A DNA stretch of 64,000 bases, from positions 955,001 through 1,019,000 of the forward strand of contig JAQPZY010001660.1 in assembly GCA_029931535.1 (NCBI GenBank), given 5' to 3'. Position 1 is the first letter of the stretch, and the number at the start of each line of letters is the position of its first letter. The translations under genes and the position numbers were made by a program. Origin of the DNA: Margaritifera margaritifera. Taxonomy: Eukaryota; Mollusca; Bivalvia; Unionida; Margaritiferidae. This document shows positions 34,610 to 47,000 of this stretch, one piece after another. The notes under the pieces are model-generated. The model saw nothing but the letters and a program-made list of their open reading frames with translations. It did not search any database and had not been told where the DNA came from.

Positions 34610-35232
34610 CTTTCTCTAAACCCGCGCGATATTTTCCGGAAGTTCCAGTTAAATCAGTAGTGAGTATTCTATATGTCTTCTGGGTGACCTCCGCAAACAT
34701 ATTTCGAAACTCATCCACGTGTGGTCTCCAGATCACCAGGTCCAAAGAATATCTGAGAGACCATGCCCGTTAACGCCATTAAATATTATCAACATGTTTT
34801 GTGCCATTTATACATATATTCCATAGATTCCATTCTTTGATGAAATATATTATCTTTGGCAAATGTATCACATAGAGCAAGATGTTTTGCTTCTAGCTCG
34901 TTGTATAATTTTTAGAAATTCTTTTCACGGTCGGCGAGTGTGTATCCCATTCCTATATTAATGCTAAAGGCATCTCTTTAATTGATTTATATTCGCTTGA
35001 TGTTTCAATGTCGTCATCATTATAGTGTTCGCTCGTTTCACTCTCTGTACTAGGTGGTCTAGTCAACGTCAGCGATTTAATTTCTTCTTGCACATTTTCA
35101 TATAATGTTTTTTTTTTCAGGTTTTGTCTCCTAAGTTTGACCAAGTAGGCATCGCTGTTTTTCCAAGATAATTCCTAAGTTGATTAATTTATCAAGATGC
35201 TCCGGATACGTGATTGAAAAATCATACAACAT
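34610..35232 (-). pseudogene. Unknown broken reading frames near right end
   Basis: Minus-strand fragments MLYDFSITYPEHLDKLINLG (from 35232), SWKNSDAYLVKLRRQNLKKK and the acidic ESETSEHYNDDDIETSSEYK (to 34953) look like one shifted frame. A further piece, VDEFRNMFAEVTQKTYRILT (about 34610-34730), abuts the next gene. No homolog was recognised. A TATA-like signal lies about 170 bases upstream. Confidence 0.35.
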
Positions 35233-35399
35233 TTTTTGAGACTCTTAAACAAGTCTGTATGATACATTTAAGCGAAACAGCGATTTATTATTTTCTGTAA
35301 CGTTACGCACATTCCACTGATATGGTAGATTAATCCCAGACTCAGATCTGCTGAAAAATTCGTTAAAAATACTATACGCGTCAATCTGTGAATTTTTCT

Positions 35400-35412
35400 C
35401 TATTTATATATA
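35400..35412 (-). promoter_or_regulatory. Possible TATA box
   Basis: The minus strand reads TATATATAAATAG upstream of the first minus-strand frames of the Polinton-like element. It is the only strong TATA-like match seen at its right end; function is inference. Confidence 0.3.
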
Positions 35413-35439
35413 CCGCGGTAATTGTTGATATCAATATTC

Positions 35440-35640
35440 TCACACTAACTCTGCTACAGGCAATATAAAATATTCTCTGCCAGTATACAATATTCTCTGC
35501 TGGCATAAAATATTATCAGAATAACTCTGCTACAGAGAAAATAATATCAGCAGAATATTTTACACAGTGTAGTGACAATCAATAATCTTATTCCTGCAGT
35601 CGTACAGAAAAGTGTAGTATAGTCACAATCAATAATATAG
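35440..35640. repeat. Subterminal short repeats of Polinton-like element
   Basis: Variants of AACTCTGCTACAG, AATATTCTCTGC and GTGTAGT(AT)AGTCACAATCAATAAT recur two or three times each in 200 bp just inside the right end. Confidence 0.6.
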
Positions 35641-35799
35641 GCCTGACTGCCAGCATATTTTGTTTGCAAAGAGTATCTTTGAAAATATAAACAGCGACAA
35701 AAATATACACACTTATTCCTGCGTCCAAAGGGTGTAGTTGTTGTGTTTTTCAGATAATTGTAATTGTAAAATTAATAACAGCTAGCAGCCGATTTTGCT

Positions 35800-35901
35800 A
35801 CGCAAAATCTTTCACGCTAGTGTTTAGAATTATATTTCATAAACCCACAGGACTGACCTATGTCCGCTATAAAAGTCTACAATATACAATATGACACTAC
35901 T
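35800..35901 (-). repeat. Right terminal inverted repeat of Polinton-like element
   Basis: Read from the right end: AGTAGTGTCATATTGTATA, an ATAGGTCAG block, then GGTTTATGAAATATAATTC, matching the left end in inverse orientation. The 6-bp duplication GCTTTA follows at 35902-35907. Confidence 0.8.
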
Positions 35902-35907
35902 GCTTTA

Positions 35908-37371
35908 CATATGACATTGTCTAAAATGGCTTGTATTCACAGCAACCGTTGTCGTCATCTCATTATGATACTAAGCATTTCAGTATATTACCTAGTACTT
36001 GTTTGGTTAACTTAGCCTTTTATACACTTTTCTTTTGCCGAGAATTGACGCAGACAGGGCCGGCCCTATACCAAATGGCACCCCATGGAAAGAGTGTCCC
36101 TGCTCCCCACCTCCTTTATTCACCTTTTGAATACCATATTTTTACTTTCCGACGCCCCCCCCCCCGCCCCGACGCCCCAGGCGGTCGCATGCCACTAAAT
36201 CCGGCCATGGACGCAGATGTTTAATTGGGACAGCTTTTGACGTGATTATCTATTTTGTTTAGAAACGTTAGTTTTAAATCTCTCTGCAGAAAACTTCAAT
36301 TGACTTTTGTAAATATAAAATTTTGTCAAAGCAATTTTAAAATGTTTAAACCTCGAAAGGCCTTGCTTATCAGCTGCTGGAGATATACAAAGGCTATCTA
36401 CCCTTTTTTGTCTAACAGTTATATGGCGTAGGCAGATAAATTTAAACTGACGTCGTTAGCCAGATTTTGTTTCATCAAGGAAACTGTTTGCTTCATTCTT
36501 AAAAAAAAATATGAATGAAACCAGTTACTGGACTCTCGTTGCCATTTTTGTGTCATCTTTACATCGAATATTATCTGCAACGGGTTGCATTCAGAGAAAT
36601 ATTTGTCGTTGTCTCCTCAGGATACTAAGTATTCGGGCAGATTGCCTACAATTTTTGTCATAATTTATTTAACTTTTATAAAAGAAATGAAGTCAGACAC
36701 TTCAAAAAATTTTATTAAGGAACGTTGCATAGTTTTTCCTTACCTGATTCAAACAATATGTCAAAAATTAATATATCTTGAAGTAAATCCTTCTTTATAA
36801 CAGTAAGTTGACTTTTATAAATAGCACAATTACATCAAACCAAATGTTTATTTCTCGAAAATCAGATATTATTAACTGCTGTAGAAACTTGAAAGGCACA
36901 CTCTCTTGTCTGACATTTAGATCACGTATGCAGCTCAGATGATAATAGCATTATTAGCGGAGTGTTTTCTTACAATCAGCATGCTTTTAAGTCATGTAAT
37001 TACTGGCAGGTGTTTATGTTTCTTTGTTATCTGTTTGTTATTTTTGTCCTATTGAGTTCTTGTTTTAACTTTTCTGCATCAGTTGACCCTTTTTCGGAAA
37101 AAGACTTGTTTCTCTTCACGCTGTCTCTTACTCTTGAACGCTCGCAATTTTTGTGAATTTTGTTTTTGAAATTAACAATTATACGATTTTATTAGGCTTA
37201 TAGATTCTTCTTTTTCGTGGTGTATTTGAGTTATGTTGATCGATGCATTTTTATATTATTTTGACATGTAACTTCATCTTTTATGGACATTTTTTGCCCC
37301 TCTCTTGTCTAAATGTAATGAAAAAATAAGTGCTATTTGAATAGGTACGTCATTTAAGACATGACACCTAA
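35908..37371 (+). repeat. Paralogous blocks b and c, copy 2, right part
   Basis: Continues the alignment with 17285-20760: TGGCTTGTATTC, TTAACTTAGCCTTT, TTTAAACTGACGTCGTT, AACGGGTTGCATTCAGAGAA, then the block c head TTTTGACATGTAACTTCATC and AGGTACGTCATTTAAGACAT. It carries a hAT MITE at 36055-36209. No gene was recognised. Confidence 0.65.
36055..36209. mobile_element. hAT MITE related to family 2
   Basis: 155 bp, ends CAGGGCCGGCC and GGCCATG (reverse complement CATGGCCGGATTTAG), perfect 8-bp target duplication GACGCAGA (36047-36054, 36210-36217). The paralogous block at ~17420 lacks it. Confidence 0.92.
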
Positions 37372-37375
37372 CTCT

Positions 37376-38129
37376 TGTTACGACTCTATGGTCTAAGAAA
37401 AATGTAACAGAAAGAAAGTGAAAACAACAAATCAAGTAAAAAATCAACAAGCAATTTATTACTAGATAATTAAAATGAAAAATCAAAAAGTCACTTACAG
37501 TAATGTGTTTTGAAATCCTAATAATCCAATAAGAATGATTGTTCTAATCACAAGTCCTAAATATAGAATGTTCCGAATTCACGGCTGTGTCCTTGAATGT
37601 TATGATGTGCTAATGGTCTCCAAAGTCCTGATGTACTAGTAATCTTTGATGTGCTGATGTCAAAATGAAGTATTCCAAAATATCTGAATATAAGTTCACA
37701 TAAATTCCAAAATCATCAATTAAAAATCCAAAATCCAAAAGTTTATGAGCACTGTTATAATCCAATGAATATTTAAAATAATTCCTCTCTTAGAATTTGG
37801 AATGAATTTTCACAACTGTAATAGCTCTTTACAAGACTGATCGTAATGTCAAAACTGAACAAATGTCCACTAAACATGGTATATATAAAGATTGGTCACA
37901 TGACAGAATGTTCTAGAATATGAGTCATCTTAATGGAATTCTAACTGTAAACAAAATTCAACCTTGACCTTCAAATTAAGAAAACATATTGATCAAAACA
38001 ACCTAATTCAAGGACACTAGTTAAACATGTTTTTCCTGATAACATTAAGATTTAAGCAAATATTAAAGTGAAAAAACATTTATAATTTCCTAAAATATTT
38101 ATAATATTATATAAACATCATACATAACA
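37376..38129. mobile_element. Solo LTR of a second LTR family, 754 bp
   Basis: Starts TGTTACGACTC and ends CATACATAACA (TG...CA), flanked by CTCT on both sides (37372-37375, 38130-38133). The paralogous positions at 20757-20770 and 25600-25612 read TAACTCTACAAACC and TAACTCTCTATACC without the insert, proving insertion. It is related to the older copy at 11990-12650. No internal coding region remains. Confidence 0.85.
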
Positions 38130-38149
38130 CTCTATAAACCACAAGATTT

Positions 38150-39505
38150 CTTGCTGCGCTGGTTAAGCTCAGGTAGGCAATTGACATCCATTCAGCAAGT
38201 GCTCGCACTTTGTTGATTCGGTATTGCTTTTGAACTGAAGCGTTTAAAAACCAAGTAAATGGATGTGAATTACCTGCCTGCAATTTAATATTATGTCTGC
38301 ATCACGCATCGTTTGTTCGCAAAATTTTGACCTTGACAAGATAAATTATTGAGAGTTGATACATTACTGAGAGCTTTTGATACTTTCTCCGTTGTTATGG
38401 TGCTGACGATATACAATGTCAGTCCGTTTGTAAGTTATTGCTTTTCGATGAATATGCTTTTCTTTTTTTTATGGCAATTGAGCTTACAAGGCTATCCACA
38501 AAAAGAGTGTCATATTCAGACACTACAAAGTTGAAATCAAAGAATTTAACTTCACCACGAATGTACTTTCTTTTTAGCTTTTAATATTATTCCCCCATCA
38601 TTAGGTTCCAATGTCTATAAACCCACGGACCAGGAAGAACCTAGCCGCACTGCACTCTTCACAATTCTTTCGTCTGTACTGGACTGTCCCACAGGAACTT
38701 GACACGAGGTAGCCTACGCAATAATTATTCCGTAAACCATTTACAATGATTTTTCATTTCAGATCGTGTTATTTTTACAAATAAAAACAAAGAAGAATAC
38801 TATCCATCCTTGTTTCTCTACTGTCGAGTCTTGTCAGTTAAGTAATTCTTCATTACAGAGCCTTTCTTCACATTTTCTTGTGATATAAGTGGAACAAGTA
38901 ATTTTTGCTTTAATAGTTTCCTGCCATGCATTAGACAATGTCGTCGGATTTTATTGCAAAATGCAGCTGTGGCTATGACATGTTTTCTGTGAATAGAGAT
39001 AGGGGAACGCATGTTTACAGTAGGGACGTGACTTAGCAGCACTGAATGATGTCCTATGCTTGTATTGGTGTATAGGATGTGCTGTTTCACGTTAGTGTTT
39101 CTTATGTATATTCTCATAAACAATCCAGATGAAATTCGATATAGCAGATAATCTGGCTCTGAAAACAATACCCTGAACCGTTGTTTTTATCTTTTTAATT
39201 CCTATCTTGCTTTCTCATTCGCTGCAGTCTTTTAAGATACTTATGCCCAATTTAATAGTCATGCTCCTATTTCCAGGCGTTGAAGATATGTAATATATAC
39301 AATAGAACTTTAAAACCTCGAAGCGCTTCTTGAGCAAATTCTATGTTCGACATGACTGTTGTTTTCAGTTGTTCGAGGTCATCATCTTCAGAATGATTTA
39401 CAAGGGACTGATCGAGTCTTTGGAGTGATGCGGAGTGTTTGAGTAACTTATGTTTAACTTATCGAAGTGTTACTATATTTTATGATGGGTATATATTTGA
39501 ATATA
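38150..39505. other. Unassigned stretch
   Basis: A 116-codon minus-strand frame at 38818-39168 has no recognised domain and is not called. Nothing else could be supported. Confidence 0.4.
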
Positions 39506-39509
39506 CCAC

Positions 39510-41010
39510 TCTGAGAAAAATTCATATCGCCACAGAGGCGATAAAGTGGTATCGCGATTATGGCCAAATCAGAACTGCTTTATTTTCCCTTTTTGGAAAT
39601 ACATCTGACCTTGGGAAATATACTTCCATATTTGATCCATTTTTTTCTTTCTCTCTCTCTCTCTCTCTCTCGGCAGTAAATAATGGTTTGGTGGTTAGTT
39701 TGTTATTTTTAGGTGTTTAATGGCAGAGGGAAGTGACATGCCTAAGGACTCACCACTGTAGCTTATCCGGGTTGATCTGATCGCTGGAATCACGCACACA
39801 CCCATCTGGTCCCGAGTCCAACTAAAATTTACTTACATTTAGTAGAGTTTAATAAAGCAGGAGGGTGTGTCAGCCAAATATTGCATAAAACAAGCACCAT
39901 AACACAAATAATAGATTTAAAATATAAGCTTATTGTACTAATTTTCCACATGTATCTTGTAAATTGTCACCTGTTTCTATTCCGTATTCACTATCAACTA
40001 TTCGCCAAATACCACATACACTTTATATCAGGCATGTGCAACCTACGGCCCGCGGGCCGCCCGCTACCTGGTTTTATCCGTTTATATACATCATAGGGTG
40101 TGGCTTTAAAAATCGCTTATCTGGCCCGCGCCCTGGAGGAAGTTGCACGTGCCTGCTCTAGATAAATAAAATCAGTTTTATAGCAACAATCTTCTTATCA
40201 TATAATACTAAAACTTGGTAATTTAGCAGTTTCAAGTCTCATCACACTCACATCATTGTTCGAAAAAGACGGAGGAATGGCGCATAGATGAGATTTTATT
40301 GCAAACTGAAGTTAAGTGACTATCGAAATTGGGATGAGGCATTGCTTACCGAAAAGACTGCAAGATTTCTGGGATCACAGACTTTAGATTTAATGGCAGA
40401 AATTTTAAACAAAATTTAAAAAAAAAGAAACCACGCATTCAGAAGATCATTATTATCTTTTTTTAAAAAGATGTTACTTTCATTAAATTGTCGGATTTGA
40501 CCGTGCTGAGATGTTTATTCCCCACCCGAACAAACCCTACGGAATCAACGCACGTTAGAAATGCGTTAAAAACATAAACTGGCTCCATGTTTCGTTTTAA
40601 AATAGTCATTAATTGGACAAGGGGACGTATTTTAAGCACTTGATATAAGTAATACATTTTGTAAAGTCACTGTCCTAATTTTTTTACATTCTTTTAGAAT
40701 TTAATTTGGTCCATGTTTTGAAACGGTATACTCATCTGTACTGTTAACTGCGTCGTTACAGAATGGGAAACATTCACGCAAATCAAATATACTATTAAAT
40801 GATTTCTACTTTGTATGGAGTATATCCAGACAATACGAAATATTCTAACTTCACTCGTGAAATATTTTATATCCGATCAAAAAATGGAGATATCCTCTCG
40901 ATTTGTTTTAACAAAACTTTCACTGCTTCAACCTATTTCGTTAATTTGCGAACTGTTTTGACAAAGCTTCGCCTACGCTGGCTTTCTAAGGAGTGACTTG
41001 GAACTTAACG
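39510..41010 (+). repeat. Paralogous block a, copy 3
   Basis: Same order as 20940-22660: ATATCGCCACAGAGGCGATA head, (TC)n at 39648-39671, CACCCATCTGGTCCCGAGTC, TCTCATCACACTCACATCAT, GGAGGAATGGC, AACTGCGTCGTTACAGAATG. It has a family-3 MITE where copy 2 has none, and lacks the family-1 MITE found in copy 2. Confidence 0.7.
40029..40155. mobile_element. hAT MITE family 3, copy 2
   Basis: 127 bp, ends CAGGCATGTGCAAC and GTTGCACGTGCCTG, flanks CTTTATAT and CTCTAGAT (6 of 8). Opposite in orientation to the copy at 24073-24184. Confidence 0.9.
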
Positions 41011-42420
41011 GCGTAATTTGGTACTTAATGCTTTTATTACGTCGTGCCACAAGACACAAGATAGGAACCACTTATCAGCTTATTTTGCGGGATTGTCAGA
41101 TGACCTTTTTTGATAGCCGAAGAAACTGACATGATTACGGTCTACGCCTCTCAGCAAAGTGCAGTTATCTAACCCTGTCACGTGTAAATTGATACTAATG
41201 TTTACCAACTATGATACGTGTAATTTGTTTTCAAGTCTCTGTTAGCCGCATGTGCTATGCACAAGCCTTTATCAAATAAAGTTTTCCATATTAGTTTCTG
41301 ATATGCAATAATTTATTGTGACTAACCTATTAAGGCTTTGTGCAGTTTATACGGCTTTTAATTGCATGACGCTCTGACTGTCGCTAGAAAACAAAAATGC
41401 TTTTAGTATGTTGTTCGTCTTCGGTGTCTACTGCAGACAACCACGGCTTTGAGAGACAAACCCTAATGTATTAACGAGTTTTCGTTGGAAACTAAAATTA
41501 ATTAAAACTATCATATGTTCAAGAAAGAAGAAAATAAATTTCATAATTAAATAAGTTTCGTTCCGCCAGCATGCTACCATGATGGAATAATTGTCGTAAG
41601 TAGGAAATTAAAAACAATAATGCAGAAACGGGTCTTTAATTTAGTTACAGAATAAGGAACATATTTATGTCACATCTGTAGATTAAGAAGTAAAAAAACA
41701 AAAAAAAAAAAAAAAAAAATATTTGTCAGAAAAAAAAGTATAAAGTGTGTTTATGTGTTTCTTTCTTTTTTCTTTTGTTGTCTTGTGTAACAGAGGTAAT
41801 GGGCATGGGTCTAAAACACGTTTTATGTGAATTGCAGAGTGTACATTAATGAGTGTACATTAATGATTATATTTCTATATTTCGCATCTTCTAATTGTAT
41901 GTCATGTTAGCAAATATTTCTTGAGAGCGAAATGAATAGAACCTCTAAAAGTATTATTATTATTTTTATTATTATTATTATTTTATCATGTCATTAATTA
42001 TCAAATATTCAAATCTTATATGTATAGGCGATATATTACAATTAAAATAGTCCAGCTAATTGACTGTTTTTAGAAGTAACTGTTACTGAACTCTTAACTC
42101 GCTACTTTAACTAATATCCAATACTTTATGTGTTGACAACGAGAAGCTAATATAGTCACTCCCCATGTTTAAGTGATCACACTGAACTCTTTCCGATCTT
42201 GTTATCATGTCGTTAATTATCAAATCTTCCCATCTTATCAGTTGAGGCGAAATATTATAGTCGAATAAATTCAGCATTTTGACTACATTTTGAAATTCGT
42301 GATTTCAAACTCTCAACTTCTCACTTTAACCAATATCCAATACTTGCTGTCAATGTGATAACTAGGAGAGACTATCTGTTTAGAGATTTTCATACAGGTA
42401 GACAATAGTTGTTTCCCTTG
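41011..42420 (+). repeat. Paralogous block d, copy 2, and unassigned tail
   Basis: 41040-41190 resembles 23790-23930 and 41500-41960 resembles 24770-25270 at nucleotide level. Past 42000 nothing else could be supported before the retrotransposon. Confidence 0.55.
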
Positions 42421-42426
42421 TCATAT

Positions 42427-43910
42427 TGTCACACGGATGAAGCCGGGTGAGGACTGGATTAGTGAAGACACCGAAAGCAACTGCGTTAATAAGATGTTTA
42501 TTTATAAACGCAATTTAAAGATGAACAAATCTGACACCATTATAACAAAAAGATAAGGAAAAATTATAAAGTTCCTAACATGGAACTATCAACAACAAGT
42601 AACTCAACGAGAAAAATCAAAGATGAATTTAACGAATGGAATTTTAAACAAACGTGAATAGCATCCTATCACCAATCAACAAATAAGAGTATATGATTTA
42701 CACCCCAATATAAACAAGGTCTTATTAAGTACCAAGGGTGACCAAAGCATGTGATTTATGCACCTATCAATATGATACTCATCAATTTATCAATTCATCA
42801 AGCGATATTGGAATATGTATGAATTTATGAATATATCGTTCATATAACGAAAATGAAATGGGAATGCATGAAATTATGAATCTATCACACATATAGCGAT
42901 ATTGAAATGGGAATGAATGTAATTTTGCACAGATAGCAATATTGAGATAACAATAAAATGGAACACGCAATAAATATAACTATCGTGGCGCCCGTTTGAC
43001 GACCAAGATGTATCTCCGGTTCCACCCGCTCTAGTCCATGGTCAAGGAGCCACCACGCATGGTCCACCCCTCCCAGTCTGTTGAAGGATCCCTCGAGAGC
43101 CTTCACATTAACACAGACCCGTTGGTCGAGAAGCCTTGGTCCCTCGCATCGAGAAAACCAGTACACTCTTCCGAAACAACGTCACCAGACACAGCGTACA
43201 CATCACACGAAACCACACAGAGTTCTGTGACTTCTCATCACCAAACCATACATAAGGAACAGCTAAAAGTATAACAACTAAACCGTGTAGTACATATGAC
43301 ACGGTTAGTACTTTTGTATTGATAGATGTTGCGCATGCGCGCACATGAATTACATCTCGTTACACATTACATTAATCATTCAATGCATGCTGCGTATAAT
43401 TAAATAAAATCCGTCTGTTCAGTTACAACAAATAGCTAACTTGAACCAGCCTATAGTATTTCTAATATCATGGCGTTGTATGACCTAGGTGTTGACTCTC
43501 TGTAGAATTTGGAATAAATTCTAAAACATCTAATATATGAAACAATTATGTCATATAAAACGAATAGTGATAAAGAATACAATCTTAAATTTCACATACC
43601 TCTACAGCTGAAGTTTTGCTCCCGTAAAGAGGTAAGCTTTCTGACAAGACTCGTCGTAGTGTAATCTGTTTATAGAGAATTCGCTCTATATGTACTCTAG
43701 CTGTGACAGATATGCGCAGCAGCTAGGTACGCGAGTTTTCACTGCAGGCAATTTGCACGTGCAGCATGGGGTGAATTGCGCTCAGTATTTCAAAATAACT
43801 AGAGCCGAAAAAAATAAACAACCCCCGAGTAACGCTCTAGTCGGGAACGAAACCCGAATACATTTTTGATCACATATACATATTGATATAAACCATACAA
43901 TTCCGTGACA
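42427..43910 (-). repeat. 3' LTR of Gmr1-type element
   Basis: 1484 bp, TGTCACACGGATGAAGCCGG to AATTCCGTGACA. Near-identical to 48011-49494 and to the solo LTR at 29469-30950. Long frames inside recur in all three LTRs simply because the DNA is the same. Confidence 0.96.
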
Positions 43911-43913
43911 ATA

Positions 43914-43928
43914 CCTCCCCCCTTAAAA
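43914..43928 (-). promoter_or_regulatory. Polypurine tract
   Basis: On the minus strand a purine run (AAGGGGGGAGG) preceded by an A-run ends three bases before the 3' LTR, the expected site for plus-strand priming. Confidence 0.85.
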
Positions 43929-44026
43929 AAAAGTGGAAGCACTTTTAGAAAATCACGGAATTTTGCAAAAATACAAACTGAAAATACATTACCAGAATAT
44001 CATGGTAAGGAAAAAAAAACTGCAAA

Positions 44027-47000
44027 TCACACTCTGCTTAAATAATCGGCCCCTACATTTTCCGACCCTCTGATTGCTTCGATCCGGAAACGATATGGCT
44101 GCAGAGTCAATGCCCAACGCATCAATCTTGCGTTGGCAACTTTTGCCTTGTTCAAATATATGAGAGGCTGATGGTCCGTTTCAAGGACAAATTCCCTTCC
44201 GAAAAGGTACGTGTGGAATTTACCTATACCCCACACCAGTGCCAAGCACTCCTTTTCGATCACGGAGTAGTTTTGCTCCCTAGGCAGCAATTTCCTACTA
44301 GCATAAGCTATGGGTAACTTTACCCCATCTTGCTCCTGTAGCAAAACTGCTCCTAAGCCCGTGTCGGATGCATCAGTTCTCAATATGAACGATTTATTTA
44401 ATTCTGGCAACTTTAGGATCGGTGCACTGATCAATCTTGCCTTAAGGGCGTTAAAAGCCTTTTCTTGCCATAAACCCCAAGAAACTTTATTTGGCTGCCC
44501 TTTCCTAGTTAAATCCGTCAATGGACTAGCTATAGCGGCGAAATTTGGAACGAACTTCCTATAAAAACCTATCACTCCAAGAAACGATCGTATCTGTTTC
44601 TTGGTTTCTGGCCTAGGAGCGTCTTTAATCGCTTCAATTTTATCAGGGTGGGGTTTTAACTGCCCTGACCCACTTACTAGATGGCCCAAGCATTCCAAGT
44701 TAGAATATGCTATGCTACACTTGGAGGGTCTCGCTGTGAGATTTGCCTTGCGGAGTCTGTCGAACAGGTCGACTAATACCCTAACATGCTCTTCCCAGGT
44801 ATGTGTATATACTAGAATATCGTCGACAAAACTATCCACGTTGTTCATGCCTTTCAACAATTTTCGCATAAGACGCACGCACGACGCACCGGCGTTAACC
44901 AAACCAAAAGGCATAACCTTAAACTGGAAAAGACCTTTAGGGGTCGCGAATGCCGTTAATACGCGAGCATTTTCAGCGATGGGCACCTGCCAATAACCTT
45001 TTGTTAGATCTAATTTAGAAATGTACTGGTGTCCTGCCAATTTTGAAAACAAGCCCTCCATGTCTGGCATCGGTTCAGCATCAAACACGGTGACTTTATT
45101 TAGTTGTCGAAAGTCTATACAAAATCGATTCGTTCCGTCTTTCTTTCGGACCAATACCACGGGGGAAGAATAGGGGGAGTTTGAAGGTTCAATCACTCCC
45201 AGGTCTAACATTTTACCTACTTCCTCATCGATTGACTCCCGTGCGTTAAAGGGTATTGGATATCCCTTTATTCTGATTGGCTCCGAGGTATTCAAGTTTA
45301 TCTCGTGCGTTATTAATCCAGTATTACCTGGTCGATCTGTAAATACGTCTGGGTACTTACTTAAAATTTCCCTGACTTGCTGACGCTGACCTTCAGGTAA
45401 TTCTGGGCACACGCTGACCATATCTATTCCCTCATTTCCTACAACCATGGGGTACTCAAGGGGAATTTCTGTGTTGGGGTCACTCGGCTCGTCTTCTATG
45501 ACCGCAATACATACGACGTTCAAAACGCCCTTTTCAACAGTTTTATGGCATACATCACACGAACGACAGAATCGTGCTATATCACTATTTACACCTGGCC
45601 AATAAAATTCTCTTAATACTTTCACATTCGTCCTTTTCCTACTCAAGTGACCTGCACTACCGGACTCGTGCGCTACTCTAAGTATACGGGACCTGAATTT
45701 CTGGGGGACAACCAGTTGGAAACACTTTCTACCATCCAACGTGGTAAATTGCCTGTACATTAAACCTTCCCTACGTATAAATTTCAAACTTGAACCGCCC
45801 TTACAATGTTTCGCGGTACCGGATACGATCCTCTCCGCGGTCGCGCTCAAGGACGCGTCATGCCCTTGCTCACGCGTAAATTCATCGCGCGAGATATCGG
45901 TCACGGCATCCGGAAGTTTCAACTTACGTAATGGCGTTTTCTTCGCCTGCGCCTGCGCCCTAGTTTCGGCCGTTTGTACAATTGGAAACCGGAAGTCAGA
46001 CTGAGTTGGGAGTCTGGAGCCCTCGACATTTCCGATAGTTAAGTCGTATATGGGATTTTCCATACACAGAGCTTCTACGGTTCCGGTCAGAAAAGGCGCC
46101 TCGATTTCTATTCTCGCGACGGGAACGCGATCAATTGTTTGATCTAATAACATGCACGGGGATTTCCAACCAAGCATTTGGTCATCCCTAACGAGACTCC
46201 GCTTTACTACGACGCCCGTGCACCCGGTGTCGCGTAAGACCGTGACTTCTTGACCGTTGGCGGTACCAGTAGCAGTCGGTATCCTCGCCTCGGGAAAAAG
46301 GCAAGTGCCGATCGACTGAATAACATCACGACCGATCTGCGCACGCGCTGCGGACTCGTATACCGTATTCACGTTATTAGTCGCCGAATTATCACGCGGA
46401 AAATCATCGCGCTTACCGCCTCCTGACCATGCTCTGCTTTCAATAGCAACCGCGACTCTCTGGACAAACCCCTTCCTTTTCGGACAGTCGGGCGTGATGT
46501 GACCCCATTCCTTACAGGTAAAACATTGTCTATCCCTACGATTTGTACCCTTCCCAGATTGAAAATTTCCACCTTTATTTGTACCAAGTTTCTCGGGTTC
46601 TCTGGGTCTCTGATCTTTAGCTTGATTACCTCCCTTGTTATCCCTTGAAATCACATTCTGGGTACCTCCCCGAGCTTCGGCGAAATAGTCTGCCTGAGTA
46701 GCCATATCAGAGATATTATTGAAGGACTTTTCCCTCAGGAACAAGTACAATTCCCTACCACAAGTGTTTAACAGCTGGTCCCTAAGTAAAAAATCGGCAA
46801 GACCCTCGAACGTTTTTTGAATCTTACCACATTCAACCCAACGCTGGAAATAATACCCCGTCCTACTGACGAACTGGGTGAATGTCTCGCCTTTCTCGGG
46901 TTTACTATATTTAAACTTTTTGCGGAACCCTTGTTCTGTCAACTCGTATCTCTTAAGGAGTGCCTCTCTTAATGCGTCATAGTTTAATGCGTCGTTCACG

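Larger units (their letters stand above)
27740..35901 (-). mobile_element. Short Polinton/adintovirus-like element carrying a capsid-gene module
   Basis: Bounded by a perfect 6-bp duplication GCTTTA (27734-27739 and 35902-35907); the paralogous block at about 17260-17285 shows the uninterrupted site. The ends form degenerate terminal inverted repeats. Between them all recognisable genes are on the minus strand, in order: unknown ORFs, penton-like protein, small basic protein, double-jelly-roll capsid protein, pX-like peptide, adenain-type protease, one unknown. Six-base duplications and long inverted repeats are known features of Polintons/Mavericks, as is this set of virion genes. Length without the inserted LTR is about 6.7 kb against 15-20 kb for full Polintons. 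No family B polymerase, integrase or packaging ATPase was seen. Every gene has stops or frameshifts, so this is an old, inactive copy. Confidence 0.8.

Noticed and set aside
27740..35901. Full-length Polinton with polymerase and integrase
   Set aside because: No YxDTD-type polymerase, RVE integrase or Walker-type ATPase motif was seen on either strand in the element, and its length without the LTR is too short.
38818..39168. 116-codon minus-strand frame
   Set aside because: No domain, no splice context and no paralogous support.
44310..46004. Plus-strand frames of 84-131 codons opposite the pol gene
   Set aside because: They are antisense shadows of the intact minus-strand pol frame.
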